Assembly (NCBI RefSeq): GCF_937936435.1
Contig: NZ_CALDDG010000037.1
Coordinates: 53,303-117,302 of the forward strand
From: an uncultured Sulfuricurvum sp.
Lineage (GTDB): Bacteria; Campylobacterota; Campylobacteria; Campylobacterales; Sulfurimonadaceae
Length of the DNA stretch: 64,000 nt
Direction: 5' to 3'
Shown: piece after piece, positions 34,599 to 42,291 of the stretch
How positions within the stretch are numbered: position 1 is the first letter of the stretch
How the letters are laid out: each line of letters opens with the position of its first letter
The notes under the pieces: generated by a model
The model's input: only the letters and a program-made list of their open reading frames with translations
The model's database searches: none
What the model was told of the DNA's origin: nothing
Position numbers and translations under genes: made by a program

Positions 34599-36983
34599 TT
34601 AGGATGCGTATAGATGTTTTTCAATGGATTGGATGAGCGATTCGTATCCGGCACGTCCACCGCCGAAAAGACGGGCGAGTTCACTCATGGTGCCGAGTTC
34701 GTTAAACGGAGGGACTCTGAGAACCGCGATGTCTTCGATACTCTCGATTCCCGATTCGGCGTATTTGTCGATCAAAGCGTTGATGACCGCTTTGGCTTTG
34801 TCGCCATAGGCGGCGAAATAGTTGCCCGATTTGAGTTTACCGGCACGTTCGGCGCGGGTGAGTGCAGGACGCTCATACGCTACGTGACAGACAAGATCAA
34901 ACGGATCAAGCCCCTCTTTACCCACTTCGCGTTCGAGTTCATCGAAGAAAATCCCCATTGACTGGAGTTCGTTGATAATGGCCTCTTTTTGATCGGCTTT
35001 ATGCCATGCCTGCAAAAACTCATCGAGATTCGAAAAACGGTTCTGTATATTTTTACGGCTGTAATCGATCAGTGATTCGGTAATCAGCTTCCCGTCATGG
35101 CCGATGTATTGTACCCGTTTGTTGAGCACTTTGACCTCTACGCCGCTGATTACGTAACGACTCGGTGGGACATGTGGACCGCTGGTATCGTCTCCATCCT
35201 CCTCAAACGTAACGTCCGGTGTTTCATACACGAGAGTGGTTTCTTCTTCTGCCGGTATTTCAGGTTCTTCCTCTTCGGGAGGGGTAACGGGGTCATCGTT
35301 ATTTGGTTCGTAAATCTGTACCGGATCACCGTCATAATCGGGGTCGGCAAAGAGACGGGTGACATTTCGAAAATCCATGATCGTAAAGTAGAATTTCCCA
35401 TACGCTTCGTTGATCCGTGTACCGCGTCCGATGATCTGCTTAAACTCCGTCATAGAACCGATGTTCGAATCCAGTACGATCAATCCAGTTGTTTGTGCAT
35501 CAACCCCTGTCGTCATCAGTTTGGACGTTGTAGCTATGACGGGATAGGTCGATTCGGGATCGATAAAATTATCGAGTTCTTTTTTCCCTTCTTCATTATC
35601 TCCGGTAATGCGCATGACGTATTTACGGCTCTCTTTTGCCATTTCAGGGGCAGCATTGACCAATGCCTGACGCATTCGCTCGGCATGGTCGATATCGACG
35701 CAAAAAACGATAGTTTTCATATAGGGATCGTTTTCACGTAAAAATTCGGTCACTTTACGGGCTATAAGTTCGGTACGTTGGTTGAGAACTACGTTTTTAT
35801 CAAAGTCTTTGGTGTTGTATTCGCGGTCTTCGATCTCGTTTCCGACATCATCACGCTGTCCTTCATAGGGACGCCACCCCTCGACGTCACGGTCGAGTGA
35901 AAAACGGATTACTTTATACGGAGCTAGGAATCCATCATCGATCCCCTGTTTAAGTGAATAGGTATAAACTGGCTCACCGAAATAAGAGATATTACTGACG
36001 TATTTGGTTTCTTTCGGCGTTGCAGTGAGACCTACCTGTACCGCACTGTCAAAATACTCCAAAATTTCGCGCCATTGGCTATCTTCGGATGCACTTCCGC
36101 GATGAGCCTCATCGATCACGATAAGATCAAAGAAATCTTTGCTAAATTCCTTGAACACTTTTTTCTCTTCGCCAACTCCGGTAATCGCCTGATAAAGCGA
36201 AAGATAGATCTCGAACGATTTATCGATGGTGCGGTTGGTGATCTTGGTCATTTTGTCGCCGAAGTGTTTGAAATCCCCGATTTTTGTTTGATCAACGAGG
36301 ATATTGCGATCGGCGAGGAAGAGAACCCGTTTAGCTTGTCCCGCTTTGTAGAGACGATAAATAATCTGAAACGCGGTATAGGTTTTCCCCGTCCCCGTTG
36401 CCATGACGAGAAGAACCCGCTTTTGCCCACGTGCCACTGCTTCGACGGTACGGTTGACGGCATTTTTCTGATAGTAACGTGGTTCACGACGGGGATCGTC
36501 GATATAGTACGGGGCAAGAGCAATTTTTTCGGAATCGGCTTCGATAATTCCTTTGTGAATTTTATACCGTCTCCACAGTTCCTCAGGGGATGGAAAAGAC
36601 TCCAAAGAGATCTCGCGTTCCAATGCCCCATTGGACTCGGTTGGATCGTATTCTAAAAATCCATCCCCGTTACTGCTAAACACAAAAGGGATATCGAGAA
36701 TTTCGGCGTATCCACGTCCCTGCTGCATACCTGAACCGATGCTGTGATTGTTGTCTTTGGCTTCGATAATAGCGATGGGGATATTGGGTTTGTAGTAGAG
36801 GATATAATCAGCGCGTTTTTGCTCGCCTCGATGGACCATTTTCCCCCGGACGTAAATACGCCCGGCGGTAAATCCAACCTCTTCACGAATTTGTGAATGA
36901 ATATTCCAACCTGATCCCGTCAATGCCGGAGTGATGTATTTGGTGCAGATATCGCGTTCAGATAAATCTTTTTTTGAAGCCAT
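34599..36983 (-). CDS. hsdR: Type I restriction endonuclease subunit
   Basis: From the ATG at 36983 the protein has 794 residues. An N-terminal PD-(D/E)xK nuclease has ADYILYYKPNIPIAIIEAKD (about 58-77). The DEAD-like motor has Walker A LLVMATGTGKTYTAFQ (about 190-205), DEAH box LIVIDEAHRGSASED, motif III LTATPKET and motif VI QIIGRGTRINEAYG. The C-terminal region binds the HsdM2S core. It translocates and cuts unmodified DNA with ATP. An in-frame TTG at 36989 is less likely because AAAGG lies six bases before the ATG. It is first in the minus-strand defence run. Confidence 0.95.
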   Translation of the reverse strand: MASKKDLSERDICTKYITPALTGSGWNIHSQIREEVGFTAGRIYVRGKMVHRGEQKRADYILYYKPNIPIAIIEAKDNNHSIGSGMQQGRGYAEILDIPFVFSSNGDGFLEYDPTESNGALEREISLESFPSPEELWRRYKIHKGIIEADSEKIALAPYYIDDPRREPRYYQKNAVNRTVEAVARGQKRVLLVMATGTGKTYTAFQIIYRLYKAGQAKRVLFLADRNILVDQTKIGDFKHFGDKMTKITNRTIDKSFEIYLSLYQAITGVGEEKKVFKEFSKDFFDLIVIDEAHRGSASEDSQWREILEYFDSAVQVGLTATPKETKYVSNISYFGEPVYTYSLKQGIDDGFLAPYKVIRFSLDRDVEGWRPYEGQRDDVGNEIEDREYNTKDFDKNVVLNQRTELIARKVTEFLRENDPYMKTIVFCVDIDHAERMRQALVNAAPEMAKESRKYVMRITGDNEEGKKELDNFIDPESTYPVIATTSKLMTTGVDAQTTGLIVLDSNIGSMTEFKQIIGRGTRINEAYGKFYFTIMDFRNVTRLFADPDYDGDPVQIYEPNNDDPVTPPEEEEPEIPAEEETTLVYETPDVTFEEDGDDTSGPHVPPSRYVISGVEVKVLNKRVQYIGHDGKLITESLIDYSRKNIQNRFSNLDEFLQAWHKADQKEAIINELQSMGIFFDELEREVGKEGLDPFDLVCHVAYERPALTRAERAGKLKSGNYFAAYGDKAKAVINALIDKYAESGIESIEDIAVLRVPPFNELGTMSELARLFGGGRAGYESLIQSIEKHLYAS

Positions 36984-37041
36984 GCCCAACCTTTGCCCTC
37001 ATTCAGCGATCATAGTGGATTCGATTATAGCTGATTATCAC

Positions 37042-37059
37042 TTAGACAACGTTAGACAA
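37042..37059. promoter_or_regulatory. Tandem TTAGACAA operator-like repeat
   Basis: TTAGACAA occurs at 37042-37049 and 37052-37059, exactly one helical turn apart, in the divergent promoter gap between hsdR and the three plus-strand unknown genes. A regulator bound here could control both directions. Confidence 0.35.
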
Positions 37060-37201
37060 TATGATAAGACGTTTTTATTCAAACATATACCATGAAAATT
37101 TACACTTTTTCAAAACTGCCTCAAAAGCTCATACCGTAGGGATTTAATCAACTGGATTGGCAACTTTTTAGTGGTTTTTTGCCCTGAATTCATCTGTAAA
37201 C

Positions 37202-37525
37202 TTGTGCAATCAATTGATAAAAAATGAACAAAAAAGCTTTTTTGAAAAAAGGGAAAAGGTGTCTGAAAAAGAGTTAGTAGAAAACATGTATAACAAACAT
37301 CAGAAATGGGTTTTATCTATGCAAGAAGCTGCAACTGAATGGGGGAGCAGTTATTCATTCGTGAGTAAATTATTTACCAAAAATAGCCCCTTCTCGGAAA
37401 AGATGATTCTGGAAAAACAGATAATCCCTCCATGGATTCAATATGGAGGTAGACGCATGTGGAAAATCACGGATATTGCTACATGGCTGGTTAATACTGA
37501 GCCGATGAAAGGAATAAAACAATGA
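37202..37525 (+). CDS. Small HTH-like protein, first gene of an unknown three-gene operon
   Basis: Up to 107 residues if started at TTG 37202. GTG at 37259 or ATG at 37287 are alternative starts, and none has a strong ribosome-binding site. The conserved-looking core, VLSMQEAATEWGSSYSFVSKLF...PPWIQYGGRRMWKITDIATWLVNTEP, resembles the helix-turn-helix of excisionase/AlpA-like DNA-binding proteins, where a residue stretch such as W-K-I-T-D-I-x-x-W-L follows the recognition region. It overlaps the next gene by four bases. The function is inferred only as a possible small DNA-binding regulator. Confidence 0.6.
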   Translation: MCNQLIKNEQKSFFEKREKVSEKELVENMYNKHQKWVLSMQEAATEWGSSYSFVSKLFTKNSPFSEKMILEKQIIPPWIQYGGRRMWKITDIATWLVNTEPMKGIKQ

Positions 37526-38055
37526 AATTGGACATTGCAAAACATCTCAAACTATCAGATGTTGAGTTAAAGCAGACGTATCTTTTTTATGCACGATGTT
37601 CTGTTGTAGATCGAATCGAAATTATGGGTAGACATGCAAAATTATTTCATCAACTTCGCTCCAATAATGTCGATGAATTGAGCTTGGCAGAACTATCCTT
37701 CATCGCTCAGACAAAAGCAATCAGATCACTCATGAATGATCGCGATTCAATACGTCGAAAGAACTTTGGAGAGATGTCATTGGAGGAAATTGAAAAGTTA
37801 TCCGAAATGAAAGTTCGACAGTTTTTTGACAACCATACAGATCAAGAATCTATACGATCAAAACTCATTCAAAAGTGGTCATTAGTGGTGTCACTTCGTA
37901 TGGCACCAACTAAAAAAGGAAATAAACCATTGTCATACAAAAAGCTGGCATTGATTGTAAAAAAAGAGTTGCAATTAGAAAAACTTGCACCCTCCACAAT
38001 TCAAAAGTTGTGGAATGAACTTGAATCTAAAAATGAAACAACACAGGAGAAATAA
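37522..38055 (+). CDS. Unknown 177-aa protein, second gene of the three-gene operon
   Basis: This charged, mostly helical soluble protein has no recognised family. The middle contains SLAELSFIAQTKAIRSLMNDRDS and the C-terminal part MAPTKKGNKPLSYKKLALIVKKELQLEKLAPSTIQKLWNELE. The latter looks like a helix-turn-helix in which a short ordered sequence ends in a probable recognition helix (STIQKLWNELE). It is translationally coupled to both neighbours (ATGA overlap before; the next start is immediately after its stop). A DNA-binding or plasmid-replication-like role is a guess. Confidence 0.65.
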   Translation: MKLDIAKHLKLSDVELKQTYLFYARCSVVDRIEIMGRHAKLFHQLRSNNVDELSLAELSFIAQTKAIRSLMNDRDSIRRKNFGEMSLEEIEKLSEMKVRQFFDNHTDQESIRSKLIQKWSLVVSLRMAPTKKGNKPLSYKKLALIVKKELQLEKLAPSTIQKLWNELESKNETTQEK

Positions 38056-38694
38056 ATGGATGCATTAAAAATACTTTGGCGACTTCACAAACCACTTTTT
38101 AAATGGCACTCTTACCCTCTTGGCGAGAGTGGAAAAACGATACTACATATCGCTTCTCTTGACGATATGCGTGGCAATAGTTTCATCATTAATGAGATGA
38201 TAGAAATCACTGATATTTTCATGTCTGTAAATTTAGCACAGGTACATAAAATAAAATCTGGGCTGGATTATTATGCTCAAGGAAGGATGAAAAAAGAGTA
38301 TCCAACTGATTACTATCAGGCAGTTGAAAAGACCGAAAACGATAAAACATTCAGAGGATTGAAATGTACTTTTCCTAATACATTGAAGCCAATTTATTGG
38401 CAAGAATTGGATGTCGTAGGGATGATTATGGATTGGAACCAAGCCCTTAAAGCTAGAGATACTTCATGCCTATCCGATACGGATAATATTTTCTCAATTG
38501 TTAGAAATAGCAATACTGATATGTCCAAAATAAAAGATTCTGAGATTCAAATGTTTGGACAATTACACGATTATATTTGTAGAGTTTACGCCGATAGTGA
38601 TTCAAAAAAGCTGTATGAAAGGTATATATTTTCTACAGAAAATGCTCAAAAATTGCTACAAAAATATCAAATTATTGGAAAAAAACAACCTTAA
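38056..38694 (+). CDS. Unknown 212-aa protein, third gene of the three-gene operon
   Basis: The 212-residue cytosolic-looking protein starts MDALKILWRLHKPLFKWHSY and has no signal peptide or membrane segment. It begins at the base after the previous stop and has GGAG ahead of it (ACACAGGAG, six to seven bases before). I do not recognise its family. A hydrophobic/aromatic stretch, LKPIYWQELDVVGMIMDWNQALK (about 115-137), may be a core. The set of three coupled genes divergent from hsdR may be an independent defence, plasmid or toxin module. Confidence 0.65.
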   Translation: MDALKILWRLHKPLFKWHSYPLGESGKTILHIASLDDMRGNSFIINEMIEITDIFMSVNLAQVHKIKSGLDYYAQGRMKKEYPTDYYQAVEKTENDKTFRGLKCTFPNTLKPIYWQELDVVGMIMDWNQALKARDTSCLSDTDNIFSIVRNSNTDMSKIKDSEIQMFGQLHDYICRVYADSDSKKLYERYIFSTENAQKLLQKYQIIGKKQP

Positions 38695-38775
38695 GAATGT
38701 TTTGAAAGCATATTTTTGTGTGTTTTCATTTTGTTTTCTTGGTCGTTTTCCAAATACAATTTATCACTATCTCAC

Positions 38776-38795
38776 ATCCCCGTATTTACGGGGAT
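38776..38795. terminator. Perfect hairpin after the three-gene operon
   Basis: ATCCCCGTA (38776-38784), loop TT, TACGGGGAT (38787-38795) is a perfect 9-bp hairpin about 80 bases after the operon, with a short TTTCC run on its plus-strand side. It may terminate transcription. Its sequence also resembles the palindromic core of some type I-E CRISPR repeats, but there is only one copy. The rest of 38,695-39,077 shows no gene. Confidence 0.45.
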
Positions 38796-39077
38796 TTCCA
38801 ACCCATTCTTGGCAAAAATAGAAACCGTAGAAAACATTGTACATCGTCCCTCAAAAAAGATTCGGGTCACAAGTTCAAAATGATTGATAATCTTTTGTTT
38901 TTAAACATAATACATGTGAAAAATCGGTGGAGCTCAGATCTACCTACGGGGAAATCGCACCATCGTAACCAAAAGAGCCGAGGTTCAGCGCAACTCGCTT
39001 AAAAACGCAGATTGACTTAACAAATTGCCGAACGGCGGCTTAAACCGATCAATATAATTTTAAAAGGATAACTTACC

Positions 39078-39998
39078 ATGCGTGGAAGCGTTTACTACCA
39101 ATCAGCAGAATTGATAAAAATTTTGTTTGTAGCTGGAGCAAAAAAAACCGAACGAATTGATCCAACACATCCATACTGGAACAAAATATCATCATACGGG
39201 ACTGCCTCGACTTTTCGTGCCGTGTGGGAAAATTTTTTTCACTACTTGCGTGAGCATTGGAACATCAAAGATGCTGAAAAAATTACCGGTGAAATGATCG
39301 CGGCTTATATGGATTACAAGAGCGAATATCATGTTAGCAAACAGTATTTAGAGAAGATCAGTTCGGCACTAGGTAAATTAGAAATAGCACTCAAACATTA
39401 CACAAAAAATAAGTATGGCGAAGCAAAATATTACGATTTTTCGATTCGACAATTTATACTTAACGAAGCTAGAAATTTGGACTTGGTAGCTGATAATTAT
39501 CATAACAGGGCTTATGAAAATCCCGATCTGATTATCGCATCACTTTCAAACGATTTATTTCGTCTCAGCGCTAAGATACAGCTCTCTGGAGGCTGTCGTC
39601 TTGAGGGGGTCAGTGCTATTAAAAATGACCAATTACACGGAATTCGTTTTGATGCAATTACAGGAATAGACAAAGGGGTACTTTTTACCAAAGAAAAGGG
39701 CGGGAAGGAAGGCGATGTATTGATATCAATTGATATTTACAACCAACTCGTAGACTATATTACTGCGAACAAACTATTTAAAATTGATCGCCAGAAATAC
39801 TCTGCTGACATTCGTGAAACCTGCAAAAAATTAGGTATTCCAGCAGAAGGATCCCATGCATTTAGATGGAATTTTTCGAAGCGTCGTATGATGGAATACG
39901 CTCGTGCCGGTTATAGCTATGAGCAAAGTCTTCAAGCTGTCAGTTGGGAGATGAAACATAATCGAGCGAATATCACAGAACACTATCTTGGTGGATGA
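39078..39998 (+). CDS. Tyrosine recombinase (phage-integrase-like)
   Basis: The 306-residue protein has an N-terminal core-binding SAM-like domain (about 25-110, with FRAVWENFFHYLREHWNIKDAE). The catalytic domain has LSGGCRLEGVSAI (first Arg near 175), SHAFRWNFSKRRM (the His-x-x-Arg pair) and MKHNRANITEHYLGG, with the final Tyr as nucleophile near 303. The order R...HxxR...(H/N)...Y matches tyrosine recombinases, but spacing and sequence are divergent from XerC/D and from integron IntI. AAAAGGAT lies before the ATG. It is tail-to-tail with a serine recombinase only 10 bases away. Its substrate may be the nearby palindromic repeats, which is speculation. Confidence 0.72.
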   Translation: MRGSVYYQSAELIKILFVAGAKKTERIDPTHPYWNKISSYGTASTFRAVWENFFHYLREHWNIKDAEKITGEMIAAYMDYKSEYHVSKQYLEKISSALGKLEIALKHYTKNKYGEAKYYDFSIRQFILNEARNLDLVADNYHNRAYENPDLIIASLSNDLFRLSAKIQLSGGCRLEGVSAIKNDQLHGIRFDAITGIDKGVLFTKEKGGKEGDVLISIDIYNQLVDYITANKLFKIDRQKYSADIRETCKKLGIPAEGSHAFRWNFSKRRMMEYARAGYSYEQSLQAVSWEMKHNRANITEHYLGG

Positions 39999-40008
39999 GC
40001 AGATAGAC

Positions 40009-40572
40009 TTATACTTTACGATTTAATGTGTCAATCAACGTCGACCGCTTAACTTCAAACGTTCGACAAATTGCCGCTTTTGACATTCCGTTATTCAAAG
40101 CTTCTAAAATAGCATCCATCTTCTCTTGCGGTATTGCTCTTGGTCGTCCACCGATTCGTCCTCGCTTTTTTGCGGAAGCAAGTCCAGCATTAACCCGTTC
40201 TTGAATCAATGAACGTTCAAATTGAGCCAGAGCTCCAAAAACATGAAAAAGAAGTTCACCTGATGGACTGGAGGTATCCATACCTTCTGTCAAAGATTTG
40301 AATCCTACACCTTTTGATTTTAGCTGATTGACAATCTCGATCAAATGAGGAAGTGAGCGTCCAAGACGGTCAAGTTTCCAAACTACGAGCGTATCACCTA
40401 ATTTGACATACTCTATTGCTTGAGCCAAACCGACTCGATCATCTTTGGAACCGGAAGCTTTGTCTTCAAAAATATTTCTTTCATCTACACCGGCACTCAT
40501 CAATGCATCGCGTTGAAGATCGGTACTTTGTCGATCACCATCAGTTGAAACACGCATATATCCAATTAACAT
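40009..40572 (-). CDS. Serine recombinase (resolvase/invertase)
   Basis: The 187-residue protein is a Tn3-type small serine recombinase. It begins MLIGYMRVSTDGDRQSTDLQRDAL with nucleophile Ser9, then ...WKLDRLGRSLPHL (about 66-78), ALAQFERSLIQERVNAGLA (about 119-137), and a C-terminal helix-turn-helix (ISKAAICRTFEVKRSTLIDTLNRK). Such enzymes resolve or invert DNA at sites upstream of their own gene. Several dyads occur immediately upstream at 40572-40741. No transposase is visible nearby, so it is probably an orphan of a transposon or a plasmid-type resolvase. Confidence 0.93.
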   Translation of the reverse strand: MLIGYMRVSTDGDRQSTDLQRDALMSAGVDERNIFEDKASGSKDDRVGLAQAIEYVKLGDTLVVWKLDRLGRSLPHLIEIVNQLKSKGVGFKSLTEGMDTSSPSGELLFHVFGALAQFERSLIQERVNAGLASAKKRGRIGGRPRAIPQEKMDAILEALNNGMSKAAICRTFEVKRSTLIDTLNRKV

Positions 40573-40741
40573 GTCGGAAAACCTCTAAATTAAGTATTCG
40601 TATATTATATCATTCCGACAGTGTTTTTCGTATAGTTTTTATTCTCAAGCAGGTGCAATTTAGCAGTTTTGAAAGAATGTACGAAAAACAAATATTTTCC
40701 GTATTGTATATTCCAATACATTATGACAATCCAATTTGTCA
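40572..40741. promoter_or_regulatory. Cluster of dyads upstream of the resolvase (candidate res site)
   Basis: Four inverted repeats follow one another: TGTCGGAA/TTCCGACA (40572-40579, 40613-40620), TGTTTTTCGTA/TACGAAAAACA (40622-40632, 40680-40690), GTATTG/CAATAC (40701-40706, 40714-40719) and TGACAA/TTGTCA (40724-40729, 40736-40741). The TGTC half-sites and the position at the resolvase start fit a res site. The remainder of 40,742-40,911 shows no gene. Confidence 0.45.
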
Positions 40742-40911
40742 CTGACCGATTACTAACTATGTGACCCAAAATTCGTAAAGCTTTAAGAAAATCTACATTT
40801 TAAAATTGTTGAATACTTTGTAAAATAAAAGTAATAGCCAGTAAAGACTTTGTATTGGATGTTAGAGAAATTGATTTGGATTCGCACCTAAAACTAAAGT
40901 ATTTTGAACTT

Positions 40912-40972
40912 GATGTTTAAAATGATTAATCATAAGCTGCCTATGGGTTTTTAATTCCCCTTAGGTTTGCTA
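40912..40972 (-). repeat. attC-like palindromic repeat D, after the DUF4365 gene
   Basis: An imperfect palindrome overlapping the stop codon of the DUF4365 gene. Its arms, read on the minus strand, follow the pattern shared with repeats A, B and C, including GGAATTAAAAACCC on one side and ATTAATCATTTTAAAC on the other. It is the most divergent of the four and its outer core triplets are degraded. Confidence 0.45.
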
Positions 40973-41467
40973 GGAATTTCGTCGACCTCTACGTCTGACT
41001 TCAAGTTTTTCATTTGTAATTGTTTGAACATAATTATAGATCATTTGCCAATCTATACTTTCTAAATCATTTTCTTTAGGGATACGAATTGTAAAAGTCT
41101 CTTGTCCTTGATTAGGCTCTGGAACATCACTCAATAAGAGCCAATAGGCTTTATTTTCACTTTGAACATATTTAACTAGCAAAACGACTTGCAGTTTATC
41201 CCATAAATAATTGTATGTGGTAGTTTTCAGACGAATCGTTTCATACTCATATTCTGTTCCGCTTTGAGAGGATTTTAGTTGAACGAGTAACTCTAAACCG
41301 ACTGCATTGTTATCTTGAAAAAGTTCTACTCTCTGATCAACACCATAGTCATTTTCAGGTTTGTCACATATCCAATTTCTTGGGAGAGAACTCTGAAAAA
41401 AGCGTTCTGAAAGTTCTTCTAATTGGTGATTGTTTACTCTCTGTGGATACCTCGGTGATAGTGGCAT
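40970..41467 (-). CDS. DUF4365 domain protein (restriction-endonuclease-like fold)
   Basis: The 165-residue protein has the DUF4365 hallmarks. The N-terminal HQLEELSERFFQSSLPRNW precedes DYGVDQRVELFQDN (about 41-54), in which the Asp and Glu occupy the PD position, and ELLVQLKSSQSG (about 59-70) carries the (E/Q)xK. Many members occur in defence islands and are predicted nucleases. The start at 41467 follows AAAGGAAAA. It is an isolated single-gene unit flanked by attC-like repeats A (upstream) and D (downstream). Confidence 0.75.
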   Translation of the reverse strand: MPLSPRYPQRVNNHQLEELSERFFQSSLPRNWICDKPENDYGVDQRVELFQDNNAVGLELLVQLKSSQSGTEYEYETIRLKTTTYNYLWDKLQVVLLVKYVQSENKAYWLLLSDVPEPNQGQETFTIRIPKENDLESIDWQMIYNYVQTITNEKLEVRRRGRRNS

Positions 41468-41482
41468 TAGTTTTCCTTTCGT

Positions 41483-41548
41483 ATCTAACGTTTAATATGA
41501 CCAATCAAAAAATGCCCGCCGGTTTTTGATTTGTCTCCTTTGAATTAC
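41483..41548 (-). repeat. attC-like palindromic repeat A
   Basis: Read on the minus strand (the gene direction), it runs from just after the stop of the 213-aa gene to GTTAGAT at 41489-41483, a perfect GTTRRRY core. The inner arms are AAATCAAAAACCGG and TTTTTTGATTGGTCATATTAAAC. It separates two single-gene units and ends 15 bases before the DUF4365 start. Confidence 0.6.
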
Positions 41549-41553
41549 TATGT

Positions 41554-42195
41554 TTATTTTTTATCCGTAATTGCTTCAATTCCTCTAATTGTAAATTGTC
41601 GTGAATACAGCGGTGATTTATATTTTACCTTCGTCTTTTTTTCTGCTGAAGCAATGAGAGCATTGATGGCATCTGCAATACCATCTTCTTTATATGCAAT
41701 AGATTTTTCATTGTTAAATGGTTTATCAGGATTACGTGTAATACATTCAACCTGAGGATGAATTATTTCATCTAAATATGAATAAAAAGCATCTTTTGGT
41801 ATTACTAACCCAAATTCTCTCCAAGCATATTTTTTTCCCCAGTAATAGCCATCTTGTGCCGTATGGCTAACTCTCTCATCGTTTTTAGCTTTATTTATAT
41901 CATGTTTTTCACTCGATAACTGTGTGGCATATAAATAACTTAACATTGGATTCACTTCTGTGTTTTTAGATAAGCACGATCGTTCAATGATTTTATTGCC
42001 AACATCATCTTCATAGTATCCTATGTTATAACGTTCACCTTCAACAACTTCAGGGATACGATTAGCTACAAATTGATAAGTTGTTTCAGTAGTTGCAGGT
42101 TTAAAACTATGAAGAAATTTACCATCGCCAATAGGTTCAATTTTATAATCGCGAACAATAAGATCGTGAATAGTTTTTAACCCTCTAGACTTCAT
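41554..42195 (-). CDS. Unknown 213-aa protein (cassette-like unit)
   Basis: The 213-residue protein begins MKSRGLKTIHDLIVRDYKIE. It is soluble, without a signal peptide, and not of a family I recognise. Polar segments include KNDERVSHTAQDGYYWGKKYAWREFG (about 102-127). A strong AAGGAG precedes the ATG. The gene is a self-contained unit between attC-like repeats B and A, as expected of a promoterless cassette. A defence or stress role is possible from the neighbourhood only. Confidence 0.65.
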   Translation of the reverse strand: MKSRGLKTIHDLIVRDYKIEPIGDGKFLHSFKPATTETTYQFVANRIPEVVEGERYNIGYYEDDVGNKIIERSCLSKNTEVNPMLSYLYATQLSSEKHDINKAKNDERVSHTAQDGYYWGKKYAWREFGLVIPKDAFYSYLDEIIHPQVECITRNPDKPFNNEKSIAYKEDGIADAINALIASAEKKTKVKYKSPLYSRQFTIRGIEAITDKK

Positions 42196-42219
42196 TTAAG
42201 CTCCTTCTGGATTTAGTAG

Positions 42220-42291
42220 ACATAACGTTTATAATGAGCAATCAAAAAACCGTACGTGGGTTTTTAATTGGTCTCTTTTGGTTTGTTAACT
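42220..42291 (-). repeat. attC-like palindromic repeat B, overlapping the 3' end of hamB
   Basis: On the minus strand the left core is AGTTAAC, at the last codons of hamB (the stop TAA lies inside the repeat). The arms are GAGACCAATTAAAAACCC and GGTTTTTTGATTGCTCATTATAAAC, and the right core is GTTATGT, a near match to GTTRRRY. It is the most complete palindrome of the set. Confidence 0.62.

Noticed and set aside
38776..38795. CRISPR array
   Set aside because: Only one repeat-like hairpin, no regularly spaced copies and no cas genes in the window.
39078..39998. Integron integrase (IntI) for the cassette-like array
   Set aside because: The protein is a tyrosine recombinase, but it lacks recognisable IntI sequence features, and it lies at the wrong end of the array relative to gene direction.
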